Part shown: piece after piece, positions 1-8,229 of the stretch
Layout of the letters: each line of letters opens with the position of its first letter
Numbering within the stretch: position 1 is the stretch's first letter
Source: Nocardioides sp.
Lineage (GTDB): Bacteria; Actinomycetota; Actinomycetes; Propionibacteriales; Nocardioidaceae
Length of the DNA stretch: 51,274 nucleotides
Direction of reading: 5' to 3'
Assembly (NCBI RefSeq): GCF_016462705.1
Contig: NZ_JAEMSS010000006.1
Coordinates: 1 to 51,274, forward strand
Notes under the pieces: generated by a model
What the model was told of the DNA's origin: nothing
Seen by the model: the letters and a program-made list of their open reading frames with translations, nothing else
The model's database searches: none
Position numbers and translations under genes: made by a program

Positions 1-1
1 C

Positions 2-406
2 CCCCGCCCGGTCCCCGTCGCCAGGCCGTCCGCGTCGCCGCTGGTCGTGCCAGGTCCTGACAAGGAGACCCACCTCGCGGTCATGAGCGGCTTCGAGCGC
101 CGCGGGATGTGGGTCGTGCCGGAGCGGATGACCGTCGTCGCGTTCTGGGGCGGCGCCGAGCTCGACCTGCGGCAGGCCAGGTTCGCGGCGCAGGAGTGCG
201 TCATCACGATCAACGCGGTCATGGGCGGCGCCCAGGTGATCGTGCCTCCGCACGTCAACGTGCGGATGGAGGGGACGGGGATCATGGGCGGCTACTCCGG
301 CCCGTCGGGCCTCGTGGACCCGCAGCTGACGGCCGACTCTCCCACGGTCCGGATCCGCGGCGTCGCGATCATGGGCGGCGTCAACGTGGAGCGCAAGCAC
401 GGCTAG
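2..406 (+). CDS. DUF1707/LiaF-type C-terminal domain protein, 5' truncated by window edge
   Basis: The reading frame is open from base 2, so the true start is probably outside the window; the first in-window start is GTG at 47. The visible ~119 residues resemble the C-terminal domain of LiaF/YvqF-type proteins, with regularly spaced glycine-rich turns (IMGG and VMGG repeated four times) expected of its right-handed beta fold. In actinobacteria this domain usually follows an N-terminal DUF1707 domain, which would lie upstream. Such proteins are linked to cell-envelope stress sensing in Firmicutes, but the actinobacterial role is not established. The proline/alanine-rich stretch before residue 16 looks like an interdomain linker. 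Confidence 0.7.
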   Translation, partial: PRPVPVARPSASPLVVPGPDKETHLAVMSGFERRGMWVVPERMTVVAFWGGAELDLRQARFAAQECVITINAVMGGAQVIVPPHVNVRMEGTGIMGGYSGPSGLVDPQLTADSPTVRIRGVAIMGGVNVERKHG

Positions 407-446
407 TCGGCAGCTGCACCGCTGAGTCGGCCCAGAAGCGGGTAAC

Positions 447-463
447 GGATCGTCAATCGATCC
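447..463. promoter_or_regulatory. Inverted repeat upstream of lpqY, candidate operator
   Basis: GGATCG and CGATCC form perfect 6-bp arms around a 5-base spacer, 95 bp before the lpqY start. A second, weaker repeat (AGTCG, 4 bases, CGACT) lies at 508-521. The heptamer AGTCGGC occurs three times between 405 and 514. No regulator assignment is possible from sequence alone. The odd spacing does not match a typical LacI-family operator with a central CG. Confidence 0.3.
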
Positions 464-557
464 AAACGCGCCGAGCGGGAGTCCGGGGGGCAGGGGTGGA
501 CAGAACCAGTCGGCAACGACTAGATGTGATGGGCAGCACCTATCGGGAGGGGCGCCC

Positions 558-1868
558 ATGACGAAGCCGCACGCTAGGACCACAGCTCGCCGAGCCGGGG
601 CCCTGGCTGCCGCCCTGGTGGTGGGCGCCACGGGCCTGACCGCCTGCTCGGACGAGTCCGGCAAGCCCACCCTCAACTGGTACGTCAACCCCGATGGGGT
701 GGACACGCTCACGGCGCTCGCCGAGTCGTGCAGCACCGACGACTACGACATCGAGATCCAGCTGTTGCCGTCAGGCGCGACCGACCAGCGCACCCAGCTC
801 GCCCGCCGGCTCGCCGCCGAGGACTCCTCCACGGACCTCATGAGCCTCGACCCCGTCTTCGTCGCGGAGTTCGCCAACGCCGACTGGCTGGAGCGACTGC
901 CGGACGAGGCGGCCAGCGCGGCGACCGACGACGACGTCCTCGAGGGCGCCGCCGAGACCGTCACCTGGGACGACGGGGTCTACGCCTTCCCGCAGTGGGC
1001 CAACACCCAGGTGCTCTGGTTCCGCAAGTCCCTCGCGGAGGCGGCCGGGCTCGACATGACGCAGCCGGTGACCTGGGAGCAGGTCATCGATGCCGCGGCT
1101 GACAACGGTGGCACCGTCGGGGTCCAGGCGAACAAGTACGAGGCCTACGTCGTGTGGATCAACGCGCTGATCCAGGGGGCCGGCGGCCAGGTCATCTCCG
1201 ACAACGAGGCCGGCAAGGACGCCAAGATCGAGATCGACTCCGACGCCGGTCGCGAGGCGGCCGCCGTGATCGAGAAGCTGGCCGGGTCGGAGGCCGCGCA
1301 GGCGGACCTCACCACCTCCAACGAAGGCACCAGCCTGGGCCAGATGTTCGGAGGGCCCGGAGAGTTCATGGTCAACTGGACCTTCGTCTACCAGAACTAC
1401 AAGGGCCTCATCGAGTCCGGTGACATCACCGAGGAGGAGTTCGCCGATCTCGGGTGGGCCCGCTACCCGGCCACCGTCGAGGGCGAGGAGTCGAAGCCGC
1501 CGATCGGCGGGATCGACATCGGCGTGGGCGCCTACTCCAAGCACCCCGACTTCGCGCTCGAGGCGGCCGCGTGCGTGACGTCGGCGGAGGCCCAGGTCGA
1601 CCTGGCCGTCAACGAGGGGCTGATGCCGTCGCGCACCTCGGCCTACGAGTCGCCCGAGCTGGCGGAGGCCTATCCGGCCGACCTGCTGGACCTGTTCAGC
1701 CAGAGCGTGGACAGCGGCGGCCCGCGGCCCAAGAGCGCCTACTACGCCACCATCTCGGCGGCCATCCAGAGCGTGTGGCACGCCCCGACGTCGGTCGATC
1801 CGGACCAGACGCCCGAGGAGTCGGCGGCGTTCCTCCGCGAAGTTCTCGACGGGAAGGCACTGCTGTGA
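558..1868 (+). CDS. lpqY: LpqY-like substrate-binding lipoprotein of a trehalose-type ABC importer
   Basis: This is an extracellular solute-binding protein (family 1 fold, 436 aa). The signal peptide ends in the lipobox LTAC, with the acylated cysteine at residue 30. The body resembles mycobacterial LpqY closely: the LARRL segment, the VQAN...VVW block near residue 190, a later VNW motif, and an acidic C-terminal region. LpqY binds trehalose on the outer membrane face for SugABC. The start ATG follows a strong ribosome site (GGGAGGGG, 545-552). The gene overlaps sugA by four bases, which points to one transcript. Trehalose specificity is inferred from family resemblance; a related alpha-glucoside is possible. 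Confidence 0.85.
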   Translation: MTKPHARTTARRAGALAAALVVGATGLTACSDESGKPTLNWYVNPDGVDTLTALAESCSTDDYDIEIQLLPSGATDQRTQLARRLAAEDSSTDLMSLDPVFVAEFANADWLERLPDEAASAATDDDVLEGAAETVTWDDGVYAFPQWANTQVLWFRKSLAEAAGLDMTQPVTWEQVIDAAADNGGTVGVQANKYEAYVVWINALIQGAGGQVISDNEAGKDAKIEIDSDAGREAAAVIEKLAGSEAAQADLTTSNEGTSLGQMFGGPGEFMVNWTFVYQNYKGLIESGDITEEEFADLGWARYPATVEGEESKPPIGGIDIGVGAYSKHPDFALEAAACVTSAEAQVDLAVNEGLMPSRTSAYESPELAEAYPADLLDLFSQSVDSGGPRPKSAYYATISAAIQSVWHAPTSVDPDQTPEESAAFLREVLDGKALL

Positions 1869-2803
1869 CGACGACGGTGGTGGCACCACGGACCGAGCGG
1901 CAGCAGAAGCCCGAGGTCAGCGACCGGGCGAAGGCGGAGACCCGTCTGGGCCAGAAGCTGGTGGCTCCGGCCATCGTGCTCATGCTCGTGGTGACGGCGT
2001 TCCCCATGCTGCGCGCGCTCTACCTGTCGCTCTTCAACTACTCGCTGACCGCACCCGAGGACCGGGAGTTCGTCGGTCTGAGCAACTACGCGACGGCGCT
2101 GACCGACCCGCTGTTCTGGAAGACGACCGGTGTGACGGTGCTCTACATGCTGGTCACGGTGGGTGTGGAGCTGGTGATCGGGTTCGTGTTCGCGATGGTG
2201 ATGCACCGCGTGATCTTCGCCCGCGGGGTGATCCGGACCTCGATCCTGATCCCCTACGGGATCATCACCGTGGTCTCCGGCTTCGCGTGGCAGTTCGCCT
2301 TCAGCTTCCAGAACGGCTTCGTCAACGGCTGGCTGCCGTTCCTCGACACCGACTTCAACTGGTTCGGGGACACCACCCCGGCGGTGATCGCGATCATGGT
2401 CTCGGAGATCTGGAAGACGACGCCGTTCATGTCCCTGCTGCTCCTCGCCGGCCTGGCGCAGGTGTCCGAGGACATGATCGAGGCGGCCAAGGTGGACGGC
2501 GCGACCTGGTGGCAACGCCTCTGGAAGGTGGTCCTGCCGAACATGCGGGCGGCCATCATGGTCGCGGTGCTGTTCAGGGCGCTGGACGCCTACCGGATCT
2601 TCGACAACATCTTCGTGATGACGGCCGGCGCCGTGAACACCGAGTCGATCTCGTTCCTGACCTACCGCCAGACCATCGAGCAGTTCCAGCTGGGGATCGG
2701 CTCAGCGCTCTCGGTGCTGCTGTTCCTGTCGGTGCTGGTCATCGCGTGGCTGATCGTCAAGTTGTTCAAGGTCGACCTGGCCTCGGCACGGCAGGAGGGC
2801 TGA
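1865..2803 (+). CDS. sugA: SugA-type sugar ABC transporter permease
   Basis: This 312-residue integral membrane protein belongs to the MalF-like binding-protein-dependent permeases. It has about six membrane helices, the first near residues 35-55. The cytoplasmic EAA loop reads EAAKVDGATWWQRLWKVVLP and contacts the ATPase. The GTG start overlaps the lpqY stop (GTGA), and a GGGAAGG ribosome site lies at 1851-1857. The frame stays open far upstream inside lpqY, but that part has permease-unlike composition. It should pair with SugB to form the pore. Sugar identity follows from the neighbouring LpqY-like protein. Confidence 0.88.
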   Translation: MTTTVVAPRTERQQKPEVSDRAKAETRLGQKLVAPAIVLMLVVTAFPMLRALYLSLFNYSLTAPEDREFVGLSNYATALTDPLFWKTTGVTVLYMLVTVGVELVIGFVFAMVMHRVIFARGVIRTSILIPYGIITVVSGFAWQFAFSFQNGFVNGWLPFLDTDFNWFGDTTPAVIAIMVSEIWKTTPFMSLLLLAGLAQVSEDMIEAAKVDGATWWQRLWKVVLPNMRAAIMVAVLFRALDAYRIFDNIFVMTAGAVNTESISFLTYRQTIEQFQLGIGSALSVLLFLSVLVIAWLIVKLFKVDLASARQEG

Positions 2804-2804
2804 C

Positions 2805-3635
2805 ATGCGCAAGGTCGGGACACTCATCGGGTGCGCGCTCATCCTCGTGTGGTGCCTGCTGCCGGTGGTGTGGATCATCTCGTTGTCGTTCAAGTCGCAG
2901 ACGGCTATCACCAACGGCAGCCCGGGGTTCTTCCCGGCGTCCGGTGACAGCGCCGGGTGGCAGAACTACCAGGACGTCCTGGACAACGAGCAGTTCCGCA
3001 GGGCCATCTTCAACTCCATCGGAATCAGCCTCATCGCCACGCTGCTCTCGGTCGTCATCGCCACCCTGGCGGCCTACGCGATCGCGCGGCTCGAGTTCCA
3101 GGGCAAGCGGTTCGTGCTGACCACGGCGCTGGCCATCGCGATGTTCCCGGTCGTCTCGCTGGTGGGCCCGCTGTTCGACATGTGGCGGGCGTTCGGGCTC
3201 TACGACACCTGGCCGGGACTGATCATCCCGTACATGTCCTTCACGCTGCCGCTGGCGATCTGGACGCTGTCGGCGTTCTTCCGGGAGATCCCCTGGGAGA
3301 TGGAGCAGGCGGCGCAGGTCGACGGAGCGACCTCGTGGCAGGCGTTCCGCAAGGTGATCGTCCCGCTGGCGGCGCCAGGGGTGTTCACCGCGGCGATCCT
3401 CACGTTCTTCTTCGCCTGGAACGACTTCGTCTTCGGCATCTCGCTGACCTCGACCGAGCGCGCCCGTCCGATCCCAGCCGCGCTGTCGTTCTTCGTCGGC
3501 TCCGACCCGTTCAACCGGCCCGCCTCGCTCCTGGCCGCGGGAGCGGTCGTGTCCACGATCCCGATCATCATCATCGTCCTGATTTTCCAGCGCAAGATCG
3601 TTGCCGGGCTGACCTCCGGCGCAGTGAAGGGTTGA
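2805..3635 (+). CDS. sugB: SugB-type sugar ABC transporter permease
   Basis: This 276-residue MalG-like permease has an N-terminal membrane helix (residues ~5-25) and five further hydrophobic segments. Its EAA loop begins EQAAQVDGATSWQAF. It starts one base after the sugA stop, with the ribosome site AGGAGGG at 2793-2799. Together with SugA it forms the membrane channel through which LpqY delivers substrate. Length and topology are usual for the family, and nothing looks truncated. Confidence 0.88.
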   Translation: MRKVGTLIGCALILVWCLLPVVWIISLSFKSQTAITNGSPGFFPASGDSAGWQNYQDVLDNEQFRRAIFNSIGISLIATLLSVVIATLAAYAIARLEFQGKRFVLTTALAIAMFPVVSLVGPLFDMWRAFGLYDTWPGLIIPYMSFTLPLAIWTLSAFFREIPWEMEQAAQVDGATSWQAFRKVIVPLAAPGVFTAAILTFFFAWNDFVFGISLTSTERARPIPAALSFFVGSDPFNRPASLLAAGAVVSTIPIIIIVLIFQRKIVAGLTSGAVKG

Positions 3636-3638
3636 CCC

Positions 3639-4853
3639 ATGGCTGCCATCGAGATGAAGAACATCGTCAAGAAGTACGGGGACGGCTTCCCGGCTGTCAA
3701 CGACGTCAGCATCCACGTCGCGGACGGCGAGTTCGTGATCCTCGTCGGTCCGTCGGGGTGCGGGAAGTCGACCCTGCTGCGGATGATCGTCGGGCTGGAG
3801 GACATCACCGAGGGGGAGATGATCATCGGCGGCAAGGTCGTCAACGACCTCGCGCCGCGAGACCGCAACCTGGCGATGGTCTTCCAGAACTACGCCCTCT
3901 ACCCGCACCTGAGCGTCTACGAGAACATCGCGTTCCCGCTCCGGCTGGCCAAGGTCGACGACAAGACGGTCGACGAGAAGGTCCGCGAGGCGTCCAAGAC
4001 CCTCGAGCTCGACGAGCACCTCGAGCGCAAGCCGGGCAACCTCTCGGGTGGCCAGCGTCAGCGGGTCGCGATGGGCCGGGCGATCGTGCGCGACGCCGAT
4101 GCCTTCCTCTTCGACGAGCCGCTGTCCAACCTGGACGCCAAGCTCCGTGGCCAGATGCGCAGCGAGATCGCGCGGCTGCAGAAGAAGCTGGGGATCACGA
4201 CGGTCTACGTCACCCACGACCAGACCGAGGCGATGACCCTGGGCGACCGGGTCGCAGTGCTCAAGCGAGGCCTGCTCCAGCAGCTCGCCACGCCGCGCGA
4301 GCTCTACAACAACCCCGGCAACCTCTTCGTCGCCGGGTTCATCGGCTCGCCGCCCATGAACTTCCTGCCCGCGACGGTGGAGGGCACGACCGTGGAGCTG
4401 CCGTTCGGCAAGGTCGAGATCCCGGCGGACAAGGCGGAGAAGGCGGCGGGGAAGGGCCTGCTGATCGCCGGCATCCGGCCCGAGGCCTTCGAGGACGCCT
4501 CCGTGGTCGACACGAGCTCGTCCCGTACGGGCTCGACGTTCACGGCGACCGTCGACGTCGTCGAGTGGCTGGGCAACGAGGCCTACGCCTACATCCCCTT
4601 CGAGGCGCCGCCCGAGGTGCGCGAGCAGCTCGAGCAGCTCGAGCGTGACCTGGACGGCGAGACGCTGCGCACCCAGCTCGTCATCGGCCTGTCCGGCACC
4701 ACCAAGATCGCCGAGGGTGACGAGGCCGAGATCTGGGTGGACACGTCCAAGATGCACCTCTTCGACCCGTCCACGGGGGAGAACCTCACGGTCGACCTGG
4801 ACGACGCCGGCGAGATCCCCGCCAACGCCGCGAAGCAGCCCGCCACCGCCTGA
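3639..4853 (+). CDS. sugC: SugC-type ABC transporter ATP-binding protein
   Basis: This ATPase (404 aa) energises the importer. It has Walker A GPSGCGKST near residue 38, a Q-loop (VFQNYALYPH), the signature LSGGQRQR, Walker B FLFDEP and the switch histidine in VTHDQ. The C-terminal third is the MalK/UgpC-type OB-fold domain, and its start (MNFLPA followed by LPFG) matches mycobacterial SugC. It is somewhat longer than SugC because of an acidic, glutamate-rich insertion near residues 325-345. It is the last gene of the lpqY-sugABC run, three bases after sugB. The next gene is on the opposite strand. Confidence 0.88.
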   Translation: MAAIEMKNIVKKYGDGFPAVNDVSIHVADGEFVILVGPSGCGKSTLLRMIVGLEDITEGEMIIGGKVVNDLAPRDRNLAMVFQNYALYPHLSVYENIAFPLRLAKVDDKTVDEKVREASKTLELDEHLERKPGNLSGGQRQRVAMGRAIVRDADAFLFDEPLSNLDAKLRGQMRSEIARLQKKLGITTVYVTHDQTEAMTLGDRVAVLKRGLLQQLATPRELYNNPGNLFVAGFIGSPPMNFLPATVEGTTVELPFGKVEIPADKAEKAAGKGLLIAGIRPEAFEDASVVDTSSSRTGSTFTATVDVVEWLGNEAYAYIPFEAPPEVREQLEQLERDLDGETLRTQLVIGLSGTTKIAEGDEAEIWVDTSKMHLFDPSTGENLTVDLDDAGEIPANAAKQPATA

Positions 4854-4861
4854 CCACGGTT

Positions 4862-5899
4862 CTACGCCCGGCGACCCGGCGGCGGCCCCGTGGTGCCCCG
4901 GCCGACGAGCCGGGTCTCGAGGATGACCTGCCGCGGCTGCCAGTTCTCTCCCGAGGCCTTCGCGCCCAGGGCCGCCAGCACCTGCTGGGCGGCCACCCGG
5001 CCCTGCTCCTGGACCGGTTGGGCCACCGTCGTGAGGTCGAAGAAGTCGGCCAGCTCGTGGTCGTCGACGCCGACGACGGAGAGATCCTCCGGAACGCGCA
5101 GCCCGAGGTCGCGGGCGGCGCGCAACACCCCGAACGCCATCTCGTCGGAGGCCGCGAACACCGCCGTCGGGCGGTCGGGCCGGTCGAGCAGTGACCGTCC
5201 CGCAGCCGTGCCGCCGGCGATCGTGAAGCTGCCGTCGCGCTCGAGGGTGGGGTCGGGAGTCAGCCCGGCATCCAGCAACGTGTCGCGGAAGCCGGACAGC
5301 CGGTCGGCCGGGGCGGAGAAGTCCAGGACACCCTCGGTCGCCCCGCCGACGTAGGCGACCCGCTGGTGGCCGAGGTCGATCAGGTGCTGGATCGCGGACC
5401 GGGCCGCGGCCCGGTCGTCGATCCGGACGGTCGCCCAGCCGGGCACGTCCGCACCGACGAAGGTCACCGGCCGGGCCAACCGGTCGAGGCGGGCCAGCTC
5501 ATCGGTGGTCGGCCGCAGGCTCAGCACCAGCACGGCGTCCACGCGCTTGGTGAGCAGGTCCGTGTCGAAGACCCGGTGCCTGGCCGCGGTCGACCCGGCG
5601 AGGTTGTAGAGGAGCAGGTCGTAGTCGCGGCCGCTCAACACCTCCTCGGCGCCGTGGACGACCGAGGAGAAGAACCACCTGGTCACGTAGGGGACGACGA
5701 CGGCGACGGTCCGGGTCTGGCCGCTGGCCAGCCGTACGGCGGTGGGGGAGGGCGCGTAGCCCAGTCGGAGCGCGGCCTCCAGGACGATGGCACGTGTCTC
5801 CTCGGTGACGCCGGGGAGCCCACGGAGGGCGCGCGAGACGGTGGCCGTGGACATCTCGACCTCGCGGGCGACGTCCTTGATCCCGGTCATCGTCGGCAC
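4862..5899 (-). CDS. LacI-family transcriptional regulator
   Basis: The N-terminus holds a LacI helix-turn-helix (IKDVAREVEMSTATVSRALR) with the hinge region following at about residue 50. A periplasmic-binding-protein-like sugar sensor domain fills residues 65-340. It is a probable sugar-responsive repressor. Its position between two importers and head-to-head with a GH1 gene suggests that it controls some or all of them. The start is either GTG 5899 or ATG 5890; the second begins MTGIKDVA, which is closer to typical family starts. The stop lies only 8 bases past the convergent sugC stop. Confidence 0.88.
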   Translation of the reverse strand: MPTMTGIKDVAREVEMSTATVSRALRGLPGVTEETRAIVLEAALRLGYAPSPTAVRLASGQTRTVAVVVPYVTRWFFSSVVHGAEEVLSGRDYDLLLYNLAGSTAARHRVFDTDLLTKRVDAVLVLSLRPTTDELARLDRLARPVTFVGADVPGWATVRIDDRAAARSAIQHLIDLGHQRVAYVGGATEGVLDFSAPADRLSGFRDTLLDAGLTPDPTLERDGSFTIAGGTAAGRSLLDRPDRPTAVFAASDEMAFGVLRAARDLGLRVPEDLSVVGVDDHELADFFDLTTVAQPVQEQGRVAAQQVLAALGAKASGENWQPRQVILETRLVGRGTTGPPPGRRA

Positions 5900-5911
5900 T
5901 CACTACGGTGA
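5900..5911. promoter_or_regulatory. Short dyad between divergent lacI and GH1 gene
   Basis: TCAC TACG GTGA forms a 12-base imperfect palindrome in the tiny gap between the divergent starts. If both genes use their ATG codons (5890 and 5917), only 26 bases separate them. Promoter elements of each gene would then lie inside the other's coding region and transcripts could be nearly leaderless. It could serve as an autoregulatory operator. This is a pattern observation only. Confidence 0.3.
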
Positions 5912-7272
5912 TCCGTATGCCACGTCATCTTCCCGGTCCGTCCACACTCGCCTTCGGGGTCGCGACCGCGGCCTACCAGATCGAAGGGGCGACTCAGGAG
6001 GACGGCCGCGGCCCCTCGATCTGGGACACCTTCGCCGCTAGGCCGGGGACGGTCCGCGACGGCAAGGACGGGTCGGTGGCCTGCGACTCGTACCACCGGT
6101 TCGACGAGGACCTGGACCTGGTGTCGGGGCTCGGGGTGGACTGGTACCGCTTCTCGATCGCCTGGCCGCGCGTCCTCCCCGAGGGCGCCGGCCAAGTGGA
6201 GCCCCGCGGACTCGACTACTACGACCGGCTCGTCGACGCCAGCCTGGCCCGGGGGCTGTCGCCCATGGCGACCCTCTACCACTGGGACCTGCCACAGGCG
6301 CTCGAGGATCGCGACGGCTGGCTCAACCGGGACACGGCCGAGGCGTTCGCCGACTACGCCATGGTCGTCCACGAACGGCTCGGCGACCGCGTCCAGGTGT
6401 GGTCCACGCACAACGAGCCGTGGTGCGCGGCCTACCTCGGCTACGCCGCGGGTGTGCACGCCCCCGGCCGCAAGGAAGGTGGCGCCGGGCACCGCGCCGC
6501 CCACCACCTCCTGCTCGGCCACGGCCTCGCGGCCGGCCGACTGCACGAGGCCGGGGTCGAGGACCTGGGCATCGTGCTCAACCTGGCGCCGTTCTGGCCG
6601 GAGACGCCGGAGGCGGAGGAGGTGACCGACGGCATCGACGCGATCCGCAACCGGGTCTGGCTGGGCCCCTTGGTCGACGGCGCCTACGACGACGGGCTCC
6701 TGGCGGTCGCCCCCGAGCTCGCCGACCCACAGCTCGTCCGCGACGGTGACCTCGAGATGATCCGCGGGTCGGCCGACTGGCTGGGGATCAACTACTACAC
6801 GCCGTTCCACACGACGTTGGCGGATCCCTCGGTCGCGCGCCACCCCGAGCTCGACGCCTATCCGGGGGCCGGCGCCGTCTCGTTCGTGGTCCGCGAGCCG
6901 CGCACCGACATCGGGTGGGAGGTCGACGCGAACGGTCTGGAGGAGCTGTTGGTCGACACCCACCGGCGTACCGGGCTGCCGCTCCTCGTGACCGAGAACG
7001 GTGCCGCCTACCCCGACGACCGCACCGTCGACGGGACCGTCGACGACCAGGACCGGATCGGCTACCTCCGTGACCACATCGCCGCGACCGACCGGGCGCG
7101 GGCCGCCGGTGCCGACGTCCGCGCCTACGTCGTCTGGACGCTGCTGGACAACTTCGAGTGGGCCGAGGGCTACACCAAGACCTTCGGCGTCGTCCATGTC
7201 GATGCCGAGGACCAGACGCGTACCCCGAAGGCTTCCTACCGCTGGCTCGTCGATCATCTCGCCGCCCGGTAG
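5908..7272 (+). CDS. Glycoside hydrolase family 1 beta-glucosidase
   Basis: This GH1 enzyme (454 aa from GTG; ATG 5917 is an alternative) hydrolyses terminal beta-linked glucose or galactose by a retaining mechanism. The acid/base glutamate is in THNEPW (E170) and the nucleophile in VTENGA (E363), counted from GTG. The N-terminal signature around FGVATAAYQIEGA is intact, as is the C-terminal NFEWAEGY substrate loop. There is no signal peptide, so it acts in the cytoplasm on imported sugar. It is divergent from the LacI gene and convergent with the second importer's permeases. The exact substrate (cellobiose, other beta-glucosides) is not readable here. Confidence 0.92.
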   Translation: MIRMPRHLPGPSTLAFGVATAAYQIEGATQEDGRGPSIWDTFAARPGTVRDGKDGSVACDSYHRFDEDLDLVSGLGVDWYRFSIAWPRVLPEGAGQVEPRGLDYYDRLVDASLARGLSPMATLYHWDLPQALEDRDGWLNRDTAEAFADYAMVVHERLGDRVQVWSTHNEPWCAAYLGYAAGVHAPGRKEGGAGHRAAHHLLLGHGLAAGRLHEAGVEDLGIVLNLAPFWPETPEAEEVTDGIDAIRNRVWLGPLVDGAYDDGLLAVAPELADPQLVRDGDLEMIRGSADWLGINYYTPFHTTLADPSVARHPELDAYPGAGAVSFVVREPRTDIGWEVDANGLEELLVDTHRRTGLPLLVTENGAAYPDDRTVDGTVDDQDRIGYLRDHIAATDRARAAGADVRAYVVWTLLDNFEWAEGYTKTFGVVHVDAEDQTRTPKASYRWLVDHLAAR

Positions 7273-7290
7273 GTCCCGCGCAGCACGGTC

Positions 7291-8229
7291 CTAGCCCTTG
7301 ACGCTTCCGGCCAGCAGCCCACGGACGAAGTAGCGCTGCAGGGACAGGAAGACGACCAGCGGGACGACCAAGGAGACGAAGGCGCCGGCCGACAGCAGGT
7401 GCCAGTCCTGGCCGCGAGTGCCCGACAGCTCCGCCAGCCGGACCGTCAGCGGTGACACGTCGAGGCTGCCGCCACCGAAGACCAGGGCCACGAGCAGGTC
7501 GTTCCACACCCACAGGAACTGGAAGATGCCGAACGCCGCGATGGCGGGCGTCATCAGCGGCAGCATGATCCTGGAGAAGATCTGCACGTGTCCGGCCCCG
7601 TCCACGCGGGCGGACTCGATCAGCTCCCCCGGGATCTGGGACATGAAGTTGTGCAGCAGGTAGATCGCCAGGGGCAGGGCGAAGATCGAGTGCGACAGCC
7701 AGATCGTGTAGAACCCACCGCCCGGTGCGTCGCCGCCGGCGAGCGGCTGCAGGTTGAACGGCGGCTGCACGTAGAGCTTCAGCAGCGGGATCATCGTCAC
7801 CTGGATCGGCACGATCTGGAGCGCGAAGACAGCCACGAACAGGAAGTCCCGCCCGGGGAACTTGATCCAGGCGAACGCGTAGGCCGCCAGCACCGCCAGG
7901 CAGATCGGGATGATCACCGACGGGATGGTGATCACGATCGAGTTGACGAAGTAGGTCGCCAGGTCGGTGTCGGTGCCGTTGAGCACCTGGTCGTAGTTGT
8001 CCCACGTGAAGCTGGGGTCGGTGAAGATGTTCCACCACCCGTTGCTCTTGACGTCGTCCTCGGGCCGGAACGACGAGATGAGCAGGCCCGCCGTGGGCAC
8101 CGTCCAGAGGACGGCGATGACCACCGCGAACAGCGACGCCCACGGCGAGCTGAGCTTCTGCCGGGCCTGCGAGGACGCCGTCTGCTTGGCGACGACGTGC
8201 TCGACCGGGAGGTCTGTGGCGGCGGTCAT
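7291..8229 (-). CDS. Carbohydrate ABC transporter permease (AglG-like)
   Basis: This 312-residue MalG-type permease has an N-terminal cytosolic tail of ~35 residues, then a membrane helix and five more. Its EAA loop is ESARVDGAGHVQIFSRIMLP. The ATG overlaps the upstream permease stop by four bases (ATGA), showing translational coupling. A longer upstream open frame exists but runs through the other permease gene. Overall it resembles the second permease of alpha-glucoside importers (AglG/ThuG group). It is the promoter-distal gene of the binding protein-permease-permease operon. Confidence 0.87.
   Translation of the reverse strand: MTAATDLPVEHVVAKQTASSQARQKLSSPWASLFAVVIAVLWTVPTAGLLISSFRPEDDVKSNGWWNIFTDPSFTWDNYDQVLNGTDTDLATYFVNSIVITIPSVIIPICLAVLAAYAFAWIKFPGRDFLFVAVFALQIVPIQVTMIPLLKLYVQPPFNLQPLAGGDAPGGGFYTIWLSHSIFALPLAIYLLHNFMSQIPGELIESARVDGAGHVQIFSRIMLPLMTPAIAAFGIFQFLWVWNDLLVALVFGGGSLDVSPLTVRLAELSGTRGQDWHLLSAGAFVSLVVPLVVFLSLQRYFVRGLLAGSVKG

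Noticed and set aside
1454..1864. Upstream extension of sugA into lpqY
   Set aside because: Out of frame with lpqY and unlike a permease; GTG 1865 has a ribosome site and the classic 4-base overlap.
2766..4757. Long minus-strand frame of 663 codons across sugB and sugC
   Set aside because: Antisense shadow of well-supported transporter genes, with low-complexity composition and no domain.
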